Counted from the first letter of the stretch, positions 27,258 through 36,988 are shown. The stretch: DNA of 54,712 nt from an uncultured Porphyromonadaceae bacterium (GCA_900547555.1 URHG01000014.1:1-54712), one strand, 5' to 3'. Numbers and translations are program-made. The notes: generated by a model not told the origin, from the sequence alone.

Positions 27258-28604
27258 ATGGAATTATCTCCGCTTACCGCCGTATCGCCTGTCGACGGCC
27301 GTTATCACAGCAAAACTTCGGTTCTCTCGGATTATTTTTCCGAGTTTGCCTTAATCCGATACCGAGTACGAGTAGAAATCGAATACTTCATCGCATTATG
27401 CGAATTGCCGCTTCCGCAACTCAAAAATTTCGAAGCCGGCCGGTTCGATGCGCTACGAGCCATATACAGAGAATTTTCTCCCGCCGACGCCGCCCGTATA
27501 AAAGAAATCGAGTCGATAACCAACCACGACGTAAAAGCCGTAGAATATTTCATAAAAGAGAAATTCGATGCTCTGGGCGGTCTTGACGCATATAAAGAAT
27601 TTATCCATTTCGGACTTACCTCTCAGGACATTAACAATACTTCGGTTCCCCTTTCTATCAAAGAGGCACTCGATACAGTATATTACCCCATGCTCGAAGA
27701 GCTCATCGCCCAATGCAGCAACTATGCCGAAGCATGGAAAGAGATTCCCATGTTGGCAAAGACGCATGGGCAGCCGGCATCGCCTACCCGCTTGGGAAAA
27801 GAGATGATGGTATTCGTTTACCGGCTCGAACAGCAAGTCGCACTTTTGAAATCGACACCCATCAGTGGAAAATTCGGCGGTGCGACAGGAAACTTCAACG
27901 CCCACCGTTTCGCCTACCCGGGTTATGATTGGCCTACTTTTGCCAAACGATTCCTCAACGAGAAACTGGGTATAGAGAGAGAAACATGGACGACCCAAAT
28001 ATCGAACTACGATAATCTGGCAGCGCTCTTTGACGGATTGCGCCGCATCAATACCATATTGATAGACCTCGACCGAGATTTCTGGCAATATATCTCGATG
28101 GAATATTTCAAACAAAAAATCAAAGCCGGAGAAGTCGGGTCGAGCGCCATGCCACACAAAGTCAACCCCATCGATTTTGAAAACAGCGAAGGCAATCTCG
28201 GTATCGCCAATGCGATTCTCGAACATTTGGCCGCAAAACTCCCCATATCCCGCTTGCAACGCGACTTGACCGACTCTACCGTACTGCGTAACATCGGCGT
28301 GCCTATGGGGCATATCCTCATCGCCCTGCAAAGTACAATGAAAGGTCTCGGCAAATTGCTCCTCAATGAAAAAGCGATATACGAAGACCTCGATAAAATG
28401 TGGAATGTCTGCGCAGAAGGTATACAGACGATTTTACGACGCGAAGGTTATCCCAAACCTTATGAAGCGCTGAAAGCATTGACCCGCACCAATAACGTTG
28501 TCGACGAGGCCGCCATACACGCGTTTATCGACACGCTCCATGTCAACGAAGAGGTCAAAAAAGAATTACGCGCCATTACGCCGCACAACTATACCGGATT
28601 TTAA
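27258..28604 (+). CDS. purB: Adenylosuccinate lyase
   Basis: A 448-residue fumarase/aspartase-superfamily enzyme that splits SAICAR and adenylosuccinate, each releasing fumarate, in purine synthesis. The start LSPLTAVSPVDGRY is diagnostic. HFGLTSQDINNTS and MLAKTHGQPASPT carry catalytic His regions, and GSSAMPHKVNPIDFENSEGN is the flexible signature loop with the catalytic Ser. Length is normal for the E. coli-type PurB. It is monocistronic: it has its own promoter upstream and a strong hairpin downstream. Confidence 0.98.
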   Translation: MELSPLTAVSPVDGRYHSKTSVLSDYFSEFALIRYRVRVEIEYFIALCELPLPQLKNFEAGRFDALRAIYREFSPADAARIKEIESITNHDVKAVEYFIKEKFDALGGLDAYKEFIHFGLTSQDINNTSVPLSIKEALDTVYYPMLEELIAQCSNYAEAWKEIPMLAKTHGQPASPTRLGKEMMVFVYRLEQQVALLKSTPISGKFGGATGNFNAHRFAYPGYDWPTFAKRFLNEKLGIERETWTTQISNYDNLAALFDGLRRINTILIDLDRDFWQYISMEYFKQKIKAGEVGSSAMPHKVNPIDFENSEGNLGIANAILEHLAAKLPISRLQRDLTDSTVLRNIGVPMGHILIALQSTMKGLGKLLLNEKAIYEDLDKMWNVCAEGIQTILRREGYPKPYEALKALTRTNNVVDEAAIHAFIDTLHVNEEVKKELRAITPHNYTGF

Positions 28605-28622
28605 ATTGTATATTCTCCCATT

Positions 28623-28658
28623 AAACAAGAAAAGCCGTGATTACGGCTTTTCTTGTTT
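28623..28658 (+). terminator. Terminator of purB
   Basis: A 16-bp perfect stem (28623-28638 with 28643-28658, loop GATT) rich in A before and T after, 18 bases past the purB stop. Confidence 0.85.
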
Positions 28659-28675
28659 ATACTCTATCCTCAAAA

Positions 28676-28714
28676 AAATAACTCCGCTCCTTTTATCGAG
28701 AAGCGGAGTTATTT
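28676..28714 (-). terminator. Terminator of alaS
   Basis: A 13-bp stem (28676-28688 with 28702-28714) that on the minus strand ends in a run of T, 20 bases past the alaS stop. It may work in both directions. Confidence 0.85.
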
Positions 28715-28734
28715 ATCCAACCACGTATGGAATA

Positions 28735-31359
28735 TTACTTGGTTACTTCCATCACAATCTCATCGACCGCAACAGAAAGACCATCGGCATTTTTACCGCC
28801 TGCCTGTGCAAAATGAAGTTGGCCGCCGCCTCCGCCTTGTATATGTTTGGCAGCATTGCGCACAAGCGTCGAGGCACTCAATCCAGTAGCGACCAAGTCA
28901 TCGCTCAAAGCAACTGTCAATAAAGGTTTCCCCGCCATATCCGTCGTCCCTGCAACGAACAAGAAATGATCTTGTTTTTCTCCACGCAACTGGAAGGCCA
29001 GATTTTTCACGACGTCCGGAGCCAATGTAATTTTAAGAGCGACAATACTTACACCGTTAACAAGACGTACATTTTCGAGCAGACGTTTTTTCAACTCTTG
29101 AAGTTGCGCCTTAGCAAACGACTCGGCTTGCTTCTTCAACTCGGCATTTTCCTCGATCGTACGTCGTATGGCAGCCACCACATCGGGTGTATTATTGAAC
29201 GAGGTACGTATCATATCGAGCGTATCGAGCAACGTATTCATATACATCTCGGTATGGGCAGCCGTAATCGCTTCGATACGGCGTATACCGGCAGCCGTCG
29301 AACTTTCGGAAAGAATCCGTATCATACCTATTTGTCCCGTATTGGCAACATGGGTACCGCCGCAAAGTTCGACCGAAGAGCCGTAGCGTATCACACGCAC
29401 TTCTTCTCCATACTTTTCGCCGAAGAGAGCCATAGCACCCATCGCTTTCGCTTCGGCAATAGGCACAGAACGACGTTCGTCAAGAGCAATGCAAGCACGC
29501 ACCTTCTCGTTGGCACGACGTTCCACCTCCCGCAACTCCTCATTGGTTACTTTCTGAAAATGCGAAAAATCGAAACGTAAGGACTGAGGGGAGACATAAG
29601 AACCTTTTTGTTCGACATGTGTTCCTAAAACCTCTCTCAACGCCTCATGCAACAAGTGTGTCGCCGTATGGTTACAAGCTGTTGCCAACCGATCGGCGAC
29701 ATTCACTTCCGCCCGAAAAGTTCCGGATATATCGACAGGCAACTTCTCGGCAATATGTACAGCCAAGTTATTTTCACGCTTGGTTGTAATAATATTCACC
29801 ACTTCTCCATTTTCGGAGGTAAGAGTTCCCGTATCACCTACCTGACCGCCCATCTCGGCATAAAAAGGCGTTACGGAAAGGACTAATTGATAATAATCTT
29901 TATTTTTCTGACGGATTCTACGATAGCGCAATACTTCGGTGTCGCAAGAGAGGATGTCGTAACCTACAAACGTAGGCTCAGCATCATGCAAAACAACCCA
30001 ATCGCCTGTTTCCACAGCCGCGGCATTACGGGCTCGCTCTTTTTGCTCCTGCATACGGACATTGAATCCTTCGATGTCGGCATGCAAATTATTTTCTTTC
30101 AAAATAAGTTCGGTCAAGTCGAGCGGGAAACCGTATGTGTCATACAATACAAAAGCTTCGTCGCCACTGATACAATCCTTCCCGGCGGCACGGGTATCAG
30201 CCATCACCTTATCAAGCAAACGAATACCGGTAGAGAGGGTACGAAGGAACGACTCTTCTTCTTCCTTGATCACTTTCTCGATAAGGACTTTTTGAGCGGC
30301 AAGTTCGGGATATGCATCGCCCATCGTTTCGATAAGTGTAGGCAACAATTTGTAGATAAAAGACTGCTGCAATCCGAGGAACGTATAACCGTAACGTACG
30401 GCACGACGCAAAATACGACGTATCACATAACCGGCCTTGGCATTCGAAGGCAACTGGCCGTCGGTGATCGAAAACGCAATCGTACGCACATGGTCGGCAA
30501 TCACCCGCATGGCAATATCGCAGCGGACATCGTCGCCGTATCGTTTCTCTGCAAGACGTCCGATGGCCTGAATCAAAGGTTGGAAAACATCGGTATCATA
30601 ATTCGACGTTTTACCCTGTAACGCCATACAAAGACGTTCGAAACCCATACCCGTATCGATGACCTTTGCAGGCAAAGATTCGAGTGTACCGTCGGCCTTA
30701 CGGTTATATTGCATAAAGACGAGATTCCAAATCTCTATAACCTGCGGGTGGCTCTGGTTCACCAATGTAAGACCGTCGACAGCCGCACGTTCGGCATCGC
30801 TACGCAAGTCGATGTGTACTTCCGAACAAGGGCCGCAAGGTCCCGTATCGCCCATTTCCCAGAAATTATCATGCCGGTTTCCATTGATAATATGGTCTGC
30901 CGGCAAATGCTTTTCCCAATAAGAAGCAGCTTCATTATCGCGTTCGAGACCTTCGGGCGCATACCCTTCGAAAACCGTTGCATAAAGACGTTTCGGATCG
31001 ATTTTCAAAACATCGACCAGATATTCCCACGCCCAATCGATAGCCTCTTTCTTGAAATAATCACCGAACGACCAGTTTCCCAACATCTCGAACATCGTAT
31101 GATGATACGTATCCAATCCCACCTCTTCGAGGTCATTGTGCTTGCCGCTTACCCGCAAACATTTCTGCGAATCGGCTACCCGTTTATATTTTGCAGGAAC
31201 ATTTCCCAATATAATGTCTTTGAACTGGTTCATTCCCGCATTGGTAAACATCAATGTAGGATCGTCCTTAATGACCATCGGAGCCGAAGGCACGATCTGA
31301 TGGTGTTTCGATGCAAAAAAGTCCTTGAAAGACTCTCGAATTTCTTTAGCTGTAAGCAT
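28735..31359 (-). CDS. alaS: Alanyl-tRNA synthetase
   Basis: An 874-residue class II synthetase that charges tRNA-Ala. The aminoacylation domain starts with FKDFFASKHHQIVPSAP and holds MFTNAGMNQFKDIILG and FEMLGNWSFGDYFKKEA. The editing domain has the zinc and hydrolytic residues in CNHTATHLLHEALREVLG and SVELCGGTHVANTGQIG. The C-terminal part ends with the glycine-rich GGGGGQLHFAQAGG, the DHHA1-type domain. Length is standard and all hallmark motifs are intact. It is divergent from the M23 peptidase gene, with tightly overlapping promoter DNA between them. Confidence 0.98.
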   Translation of the reverse strand: MLTAKEIRESFKDFFASKHHQIVPSAPMVIKDDPTLMFTNAGMNQFKDIILGNVPAKYKRVADSQKCLRVSGKHNDLEEVGLDTYHHTMFEMLGNWSFGDYFKKEAIDWAWEYLVDVLKIDPKRLYATVFEGYAPEGLERDNEAASYWEKHLPADHIINGNRHDNFWEMGDTGPCGPCSEVHIDLRSDAERAAVDGLTLVNQSHPQVIEIWNLVFMQYNRKADGTLESLPAKVIDTGMGFERLCMALQGKTSNYDTDVFQPLIQAIGRLAEKRYGDDVRCDIAMRVIADHVRTIAFSITDGQLPSNAKAGYVIRRILRRAVRYGYTFLGLQQSFIYKLLPTLIETMGDAYPELAAQKVLIEKVIKEEEESFLRTLSTGIRLLDKVMADTRAAGKDCISGDEAFVLYDTYGFPLDLTELILKENNLHADIEGFNVRMQEQKERARNAAAVETGDWVVLHDAEPTFVGYDILSCDTEVLRYRRIRQKNKDYYQLVLSVTPFYAEMGGQVGDTGTLTSENGEVVNIITTKRENNLAVHIAEKLPVDISGTFRAEVNVADRLATACNHTATHLLHEALREVLGTHVEQKGSYVSPQSLRFDFSHFQKVTNEELREVERRANEKVRACIALDERRSVPIAEAKAMGAMALFGEKYGEEVRVIRYGSSVELCGGTHVANTGQIGMIRILSESSTAAGIRRIEAITAAHTEMYMNTLLDTLDMIRTSFNNTPDVVAAIRRTIEENAELKKQAESFAKAQLQELKKRLLENVRLVNGVSIVALKITLAPDVVKNLAFQLRGEKQDHFLFVAGTTDMAGKPLLTVALSDDLVATGLSASTLVRNAAKHIQGGGGGQLHFAQAGGKNADGLSVAVDEIVMEVTK

Positions 31360-31407
31360 ATGGTTTGATTTAAATATTCAAAAGAAAAAAGGTTTTTACC
31401 TTTTGCG

Positions 31408-31439
31408 TTTGCAAAAATAGCCCAAAAATATTATTTTTG
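31408..31439 (+). promoter_or_regulatory. Promoter of the M23 peptidase gene
   Basis: TTTG (31408-31411), 20 bases, then TATTTTTG (31432-31439), a perfect pair, 88 bases before the start. The same stretch read on the minus strand contains two TATTTTTG copies (31412-31419 and 31423-31430) that could serve alaS, so the two promoters overlap. Confidence 0.75.
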
Positions 31440-31527
31440 CGGTCATTGCAGACAAAAAATCACGGTTTTATCCGTTTTTGCGACACCAGAGGTACACCGA
31501 GACCGAAGAAAGGCCTGCAATCTATTT

Positions 31528-32499
31528 ATGGCGCGGAAAGTTTTCTATAAATATAACCCTAACACCCTTTCATACGAACGCATCTATCCATCGGTAGGCG
31601 CTCGCATATTTTCGGTATGTAAATACCTATTGTTGAGTATCCTCATCGGTATCGGTTTTTTCCTTGTCTTTTACCAATTTTTCGAATCTCCCCGAGAAAA
31701 GAAACTTCGGGAAGACAACGAACAAATGGCAACCCAATACCGAATCCTGTCCCACCGGCTCGATGAAGCATTGGAGGTAATGGGCGATGTACAACAACGC
31801 GACAATAATCTTTACCGCATCATCATGCAGGCCAATCCCATCGACAGCAAAACCCGCAATGCCGGTATCGACAATGACTCGCACTACAAGGAATTGCAAA
31901 ATCTGGCAAATGCCGATCTCATCGTTTCTTCCACAAAAAAGCTCGACCTTTTGCGCCGGCAGCTTTATGTACAAAGCACCTCATTCAATGAAGTCATGGA
32001 AATGGTGAAGCAAAACGAAGACCGTATCAGTTGCATGCCGGCCATACAACCCATATCGAACAAGGACCTGAAACGTACCGCATCGGGGTACGGCTGGCGT
32101 ATCGACCCCATCTATCACACCCGTAAATTCCACGCCGGAATGGATTTTGCCGCCAACACCGGTACTCCTGTCTACTCGACGGCCAACGGTACCGTGATTT
32201 TCACCGGCTGGAAACAAGGCTATGGCAACACTGTCGTCATCGATCACGGATACAATTACAGAACTTTGTACGGACATTTGAGCAAAATCGACACGAAAAG
32301 AGGTAAAAAAGTCGTCCGCGGAGAAGTCATCGCCGAGGTAGGAAGCACGGGAAAATCGACAGGGCCTCACCTTCACTATGAAGTTATCTACAAAGGGAAA
32401 CACCAGAATCCCATCAATTACTATTTCTTCGACTTGTCTCCGGAAGACTACGACATGATGATACAACTGGCCGAAAACAACGGTCTGGTGATGGACTAA
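31528..32499 (+). CDS. Membrane-anchored M23 (lysostaphin-type) peptidase
   Basis: A 323-residue protein with one membrane helix (~30-52), a predicted coiled coil just after it (~58-90) and a C-terminal M23 zinc-peptidase domain (~190-300). Metal ligands are visible in FHAGMD (HxxxD) and PHLHYE (HxH), so it is likely an active peptidoglycan endopeptidase rather than a degenerate EnvC-like activator. The usual GYGWRIDPIYHTRKFHAG and YGNTVVIDHG blocks are present. The layout (TM, coiled coil, M23) is typical of cell-wall remodelling enzymes tied to division or shape. A MerR-like gene follows 13 bases later and is probably co-transcribed. Confidence 0.92.
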   Translation: MARKVFYKYNPNTLSYERIYPSVGARIFSVCKYLLLSILIGIGFFLVFYQFFESPREKKLREDNEQMATQYRILSHRLDEALEVMGDVQQRDNNLYRIIMQANPIDSKTRNAGIDNDSHYKELQNLANADLIVSSTKKLDLLRRQLYVQSTSFNEVMEMVKQNEDRISCMPAIQPISNKDLKRTASGYGWRIDPIYHTRKFHAGMDFAANTGTPVYSTANGTVIFTGWKQGYGNTVVIDHGYNYRTLYGHLSKIDTKRGKKVVRGEVIAEVGSTGKSTGPHLHYEVIYKGKHQNPINYYFFDLSPEDYDMMIQLAENNGLVMD

Positions 32500-32512
32500 T
32501 CGTCTCTGCACA

Positions 32513-32980
32513 ATGGCAAAAAAAGAACTTCCCGAAAAAATGTTCTACTCCATCACCGAGGTGGCGCAATACTACAACGTCAATGAATCGACCCTCCGGT
32601 TTTGGGAAAAAGAATTCGACCTCATAGCTCCCAAACGTTCTGACAATAAACGCAAAATACGTTCATATACGGCCCAAGACGTCCAAAATATCGGATTGAT
32701 TTACCATTTACTCAAAGAGCAAGGTCTTACACTCAGCGGGGCCAAAGAAAAGCTGAAAAAAAAACCGGGGAAGACAGAAACTAATTACGAAATTCTTTCA
32801 CGCTTGCGGTCCATTCGCTCCGAAATAGTGTCGATATGCAGGGAATTGGACTCCCAAATGCGAAAAAACTCCGGTACCGAAAATGCGACCGGTACCCCAA
32901 TCCCGAAGACTTCCGATACGACAGAATCAGAAAGAGAAAAAACAGATACACAAAACCGAGGAAACGATTTATTCGAATAA
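32513..32980 (+). CDS. MerR-family transcriptional regulator
   Basis: 155 residues. Residues ~10-80 form the MerR winged helix-turn-helix (YSITEVAQYYNVNESTLRFWEKEF, IRSYTAQDVQNIGLIYHLLKEQGLTLSGAKEKL). A short helical segment (~95-125) may dimerise, and the tail is polar and low-complexity (ENATGTPIPKTSDTTESE). There are no Cys residues arranged for metal sensing and no effector domain, so the signal is unknown. It is likely co-transcribed with the M23 peptidase gene. Confidence 0.88.
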   Translation: MAKKELPEKMFYSITEVAQYYNVNESTLRFWEKEFDLIAPKRSDNKRKIRSYTAQDVQNIGLIYHLLKEQGLTLSGAKEKLKKKPGKTETNYEILSRLRSIRSEIVSICRELDSQMRKNSGTENATGTPIPKTSDTTESEREKTDTQNRGNDLFE

Positions 32981-33045
32981 ATCCGATTTACAAGCTCCCG
33001 AAAGAAAAAACAACTGAAAGAGGGGAGAATCTTATTTCCGTCCCG

Positions 33046-33462
33046 TTATCTGCGAAAAAACCTTTGCGGAAGACATTTGACAACAATCCGCATAACATAC
33101 TTGCCAAGCCACAATCCCAAGATGACGCCGAAAACATCGGCTGCCCAGTCCCACCAGTCGCCCGACCGATAGGTCGTGCAATACAACTGCAACAACTCTA
33201 CGATACCCCCGAATATTCCAAATGAAAACGCTCCGTAAAGGAGGCTTCGACGAAACGAGTTCTTCGGCAGATTCTGACGATACACATCAAAGTAAAAGAC
33301 CGACATAAGTCCCATATACATAACGACATGTACGATTTTATCGCCGAAGGGAACCTCCGGCATATCGGAGCGGGGAGAAACCCGCATCAATGACAGGTAT
33401 AAAATAGCGACAACAATAAATATCGTAGGAAAGAATTTTTTCAACAATACCTTCAAGTTCAT
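33046..33462 (-). CDS. VanZ-like membrane protein
   Basis: The ATG at 33462 gives 138 residues with about four membrane helices. KIVHVVMYMGLMSVFYFD, GGIVELLQLY and SGDWWDWAADVFGVILGLW are the conserved VanZ-like blocks (the His, Glu and DxxAN-type residues in helices). VanZ proteins are linked to teicoplanin resistance in enterococci, but the wider family is of unknown function. It is transcribed alone toward the MerR-like gene, with a -7 element upstream. Confidence 0.88.
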   Translation of the reverse strand: MNLKVLLKKFFPTIFIVVAILYLSLMRVSPRSDMPEVPFGDKIVHVVMYMGLMSVFYFDVYRQNLPKNSFRRSLLYGAFSFGIFGGIVELLQLYCTTYRSGDWWDWAADVFGVILGLWLGKYVMRIVVKCLPQRFFRR

Positions 33463-33488
33463 TGTTCCAATACTTAAATAGATACGAG

Positions 33489-33496
33489 CAAAGATA
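33489..33496 (-). promoter_or_regulatory. -7 element of the VanZ-like gene
   Basis: The minus strand reads TATCTTTG, 26 bases before the start codon; the -33 box is weak. Confidence 0.5.
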
Positions 33497-33567
33497 AATC
33501 TTTTTCGGGGGAAACAAGCCCGCAAAGAAGAGAAATAACAAATCCTATAATTTTCACGAAAAAATAT

Positions 33568-33575
33568 TACATTTG
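33568..33575 (+). promoter_or_regulatory. -7 element of the NSS symporter operon
   Basis: TACATTTG, matching TAnnTTTG, lies 41 bases before the symporter start. I see no good -33 box. Confidence 0.5.
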
Positions 33576-33616
33576 TACGCTTCTATATAATCACATTACA
33601 TAAAACAGAAATTTAC

Positions 33617-34963
33617 ATGGGGCAAAGGGCATCATTCAGCACTAAACTCGGCGTCATCGCCGCCACAGCAGGTTCGTCGATAGGCTTGGGAAATATATGG
33701 AGATTTCCTTACGAAACCGGACAAAACGGCGGTGCGGCATTCATTCTCATTTACATCATCTGCGTATTGGTGCTGGCTATGCCCGTCATGATGGCCGAAT
33801 TTATCATAGGACGAGGTTCCCGCACGAATGCCTCTCACGCATTCAATAAATTGGCTCCCGACTCTTGGTGGAAAATCATCGGATACATCTGCATCTCTGC
33901 TCCAGTCATTATCGTCGGTTTCTATTTCGTCATCTCGGGCTGGACACTCGAATATGTCATACAATCCCTTACTCCGGGAAGCATGATTCAACAATCGGCC
34001 GAAGCCTATTCCATAGAATTCAATCGATTCATTGCCTCTCCGCTCAAACCGCTTATATGGGTTATCCTCTTCATCTTGATCAACCACATCATTCTCATGC
34101 GCGGGGTAAACAGCGGCATCGAAAAGGCAGCCAATATCCTGATGCCCGTTCTTTTCCTCATTCTCATTATTTTCTGCATACGCTCCATCTTCCTCCCCGG
34201 ATTCTCCGAAGGAATGAATTTCCTTTTCAAACCCGATTTCTCCAAAATTACCCCCAACGTCGTACTGAGGGCAATGGGACAGGCATTTTTCTCGATGAGT
34301 GTCGGCATGGGTATACTCATCACATACGCCTCATACTATTCAAAAGAAACGCATCTTGCGCGGGTTGCCGCAACCGTCGCGACGTTCGACACTCTCGTGG
34401 CCATACTCGCCGGGATCATCATTTTCCCTACGGTATTCACATTCGGCATCAGTCCTTCTCAGGGGCCCGAACTTATCTTTATCACCTTGCCCAATCTTTT
34501 CGCACAGATGCAGTTGGGGTGGCTATGGTCGTCGTTGTTTTTCGTACTCGTATCGCTGGCGGCTCTTACCTCGACCATATCGCTAAGCGAAGTTTCCATC
34601 GCATTTCTACAAGACGCCCGACATTATTCCCGCCATAAGGCAACGGCCATCATGACCGGAATATACATTGTACTGGCAAGTCTTTGTTCCTTGTCATTCG
34701 GCGCATTGAACGGCATACGCATTTTCGGACTCACGATTTTCGATTTCTGCGATTTTCTCTCATCGAACATACTTCTTCCGGCAGGCGGCCTTTTCATTTC
34801 GATATTCGTCGGCTGGAAAATCGACAAACAATTTGTCCGCAGAGAGTTATACAACGGGAACGAGACAACGAAATGGTATTTCGCCCCGCTGCTGTTCTGT
34901 TTGAGATTCATTGCTCCGGTATCGATTTTTCTGATATTCCTCTCCGGCCTCCATCTCCTATAA
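33617..34963 (+). CDS. Neurotransmitter:sodium symporter (NSS/SNF) family transporter
   Basis: 448 residues with about 11-12 membrane helices. The unwound first helix GSSIGLGNIWRFPYETGQNGG is the family signature, which binds Na+ and the substrate amino group (LeuT fold). Helix 6 (GMGILITYASY) and helix 8 (ALTSTISLSEV) regions follow at the normal spacing. Bacterial members import amino acids such as tryptophan, tyrosine, leucine or alanine with Na+; the substrate cannot be read here. It begins a plus-strand run of genes, with the next start 7 bases after its stop. Confidence 0.95.
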   Translation: MGQRASFSTKLGVIAATAGSSIGLGNIWRFPYETGQNGGAAFILIYIICVLVLAMPVMMAEFIIGRGSRTNASHAFNKLAPDSWWKIIGYICISAPVIIVGFYFVISGWTLEYVIQSLTPGSMIQQSAEAYSIEFNRFIASPLKPLIWVILFILINHIILMRGVNSGIEKAANILMPVLFLILIIFCIRSIFLPGFSEGMNFLFKPDFSKITPNVVLRAMGQAFFSMSVGMGILITYASYYSKETHLARVAATVATFDTLVAILAGIIIFPTVFTFGISPSQGPELIFITLPNLFAQMQLGWLWSSLFFVLVSLAALTSTISLSEVSIAFLQDARHYSRHKATAIMTGIYIVLASLCSLSFGALNGIRIFGLTIFDFCDFLSSNILLPAGGLFISIFVGWKIDKQFVRRELYNGNETTKWYFAPLLFCLRFIAPVSIFLIFLSGLHLL

Positions 34964-34970
34964 ACAGCCT

Positions 34971-35249
34971 ATGAGTATAGACGAAAGACAACGATTGTGG
35001 TTCTTTTCCCGGGGCGAACGCATTGCCGTCATCGTACTGCTCATCGCTATCGCCGTAACGCTCCTTGCCCGCCGTTACATACAGAAGAACCCCGATATCG
35101 AAGTCTGCGACACGATATGGCTCGAAGAAGAAATACCGGCATTCGAGGAACAACTCTCCCGTCCGCAGAAGGCACGAGGAAAAAGTAAAACATACACGCC
35201 CAGACAACAAAAACTACAACCTATCGAACAAGAAGGCACAGCGGAATAA
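34971..35249 (+). CDS. Small single-pass membrane protein
   Basis: 92 residues: a short cytoplasmic start (RQRLWFFSRGERIAV), one membrane helix (~18-34) and a charged tail rich in K, R, Q and E. The start resembles the N-terminus of Bacteroidetes helix-hairpin-helix (ComEA-like) proteins, FFSRGER before a helix, but no helix-hairpin-helix follows. It could be a shortened relative. It is 7 bases from the symporter stop, so it is likely translated from the same message. The 99 bases between it and folP hold no second gene I can support. Confidence 0.6.
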   Translation: MSIDERQRLWFFSRGERIAVIVLLIAIAVTLLARRYIQKNPDIEVCDTIWLEEEIPAFEEQLSRPQKARGKSKTYTPRQQKLQPIEQEGTAE

Positions 35250-35348
35250 CAAACGGCAGAACAATCCTGTAAAATTCTCCTTTTTCGAATACGGATTTTC
35301 GATGAAAAAGAAGTATCTTCGTCGGAAAATATCCGTAACCGTCAGAAA

Positions 35349-36212
35349 ATGATGATTCAGTCCGCTATATCAACACCGCTCACACTAAATATCGGAGGCC
35401 GTCTCCTATCTCTCGACCGCCCCCGGGTTATGGGTATACTCAATGCGACCCCCGACTCTTTCTATGCCGGAAGCCGCTGCGGAAACGATGAAACCATCAT
35501 CGCAAACCGGGCACGGGCCATCATCGAAGAGGGAGGCGACATGATCGATGTCGGGGCTTATTCCTCTCGACCCGACGCCGCCGATATACCGCTCGAAGAA
35601 GAATGGCAACGACTCGACAGAGCCCTGTCTGTCATTCGCGGACTCTATCCCGATGCTATACTATCGGTCGACACCTTCCGAGCCGAAATAGCACGGCGCA
35701 GTGTCGAACGACACGGTGTACAGATTATCAACGACATTTCCGGAGGAGAACTCGACAAAACCATGTTCGAGACCGTCGCTTCGTTGCACGTCCCCTACAT
35801 TCTCATGCACATGCGAGGGACACCGCAGACCATGCAGCAACAAACCCATTACGACAATCTCATGGCCGAAATCACGGAATATTTCGCCCGACGTGTCGAC
35901 CGGCTGCATCAACTCGGGGTAAGCGACATCATTCTCGATCCCGGTTTCGGATTCAGCAAAACGCTCGACGACAATTATCGGCTCATGCATCGGCTGCGCG
36001 AGTTGCAACCATTGGGATTACCGCTCCTCACCGGGATTTCCCGGAAATCGATGATTTACAAGCTGCTCGGTTCGTCTCCCGAAGAAAGCCTGACGGGGAC
36101 AACCGTTCTCAATACCATCGCCCTGATGGGCGGTACTCACATTTTACGGGTACATGACGTGCGAGAAGCCGTCAAAACCGTAAAAATCGTAACCAAAACT
36201 TTATCGGCATAG
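35349..36212 (+). CDS. folP: Dihydropteroate synthase
   Basis: A 287-residue TIM barrel joining 7,8-dihydropterin pyrophosphate to p-aminobenzoate in folate synthesis; the target of sulfonamides. Motifs in order: MGILNATPDSFYAGSRC (substrate loop 1), DMIDVGAYSSRPDA (loop 2), LSVDTFRAEIA, INDISGGELD, LMHMRGTPQTM, LDPGFGFSKTLDDNY and LLTGISRKSMI. The family more often has NVTPDSFSDGG in the first loop, so NATPDSF is a mild variant. Start codons at 35349 and 35352 are adjacent. It ends 3 bases before the cyclase gene. Confidence 0.97.
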   Translation: MMIQSAISTPLTLNIGGRLLSLDRPRVMGILNATPDSFYAGSRCGNDETIIANRARAIIEEGGDMIDVGAYSSRPDAADIPLEEEWQRLDRALSVIRGLYPDAILSVDTFRAEIARRSVERHGVQIINDISGGELDKTMFETVASLHVPYILMHMRGTPQTMQQQTHYDNLMAEITEYFARRVDRLHQLGVSDIILDPGFGFSKTLDDNYRLMHRLRELQPLGLPLLTGISRKSMIYKLLGSSPEESLTGTTVLNTIALMGGTHILRVHDVREAVKTVKIVTKTLSA

Positions 36213-36215
36213 GTC

Positions 36216-36977
36216 ATGTTCGCACACTTCGGTATCAAAGACATACTCGATATTCTTATCGTCGCAACGCTGTTATACAGCTTGTATCGCCTCATGAAAG
36301 AGTCGGGATCGATAAACATCTTTACCGGTGTCCTCATCTTTATCGGGATATGGGTGGTCGTAACCCGTATTCTCGACATGAAACTCATGGGTGCCATAAT
36401 GGACAAACTCATCAGCGTAGGTGTCATCATTCTGGTCATTCTTTTCCATGACGAAATAAGGCAATTCCTCGTAGAACTCGGCTCTCATAAACGATGGAGG
36501 TTCCTGTTCCACTTTTTCCGCCCGAACAAAAACAAAAATGAAACGCGCGACTACATCGCACCCATCGTATATGCCTGCATCAGTCTTTCCAAAGGAAAGG
36601 TCGGCGCACTCATCGTCATCAAACGGGACATGCCTCTCGCCATTTACGAACAAACGGGCGATATCATCAACGCCGATGTCAATCCCCGGCTCATAGAGAA
36701 TATATTTTTCAAAAACAGTCCGTTACACGACGGTGCCATGATTATCTCCGACAACCGCATACGCGCGGCAGGCTGTATCCTTCCCGTATCGCACAATCTC
36801 GACATTCCGAAATCATTGGGATTGCGGCATCGGGCAGCACTGGGTATCTCGCAAGAAACCGATGCAATTGCCGTTGTCGTTTCGGAAGAAACCGGAAACA
36901 TATCGGTAGCGATGAACGGGAAATTCAAACTTCGTCTTTCTACCAAAGAACTGGAACAGATACTTACAACGGCCTAA
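36216..36977 (+). CDS. cdaA: Diadenylate cyclase (CdaA type)
   Basis: 253 residues. Three N-terminal membrane helices (~8-75) precede a DAC (DisA_N) domain. The two catalytic motifs are visible: DGAMII (metal and ATP binding) and RHRAALG. The enzyme makes cyclic di-AMP from two ATP and controls potassium, turgor and cell-wall balance in many bacteria. It follows folP by 3 bases and precedes a glycosyltransferase by 11, so it is in the operon. No YbbR/CdaR partner is next to it, unlike in Firmicutes. Confidence 0.95.
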   Translation: MFAHFGIKDILDILIVATLLYSLYRLMKESGSINIFTGVLIFIGIWVVVTRILDMKLMGAIMDKLISVGVIILVILFHDEIRQFLVELGSHKRWRFLFHFFRPNKNKNETRDYIAPIVYACISLSKGKVGALIVIKRDMPLAIYEQTGDIINADVNPRLIENIFFKNSPLHDGAMIISDNRIRAAGCILPVSHNLDIPKSLGLRHRAALGISQETDAIAVVVSEETGNISVAMNGKFKLRLSTKELEQILTTA

Positions 36978-36988
36978 TCATAAAGATT

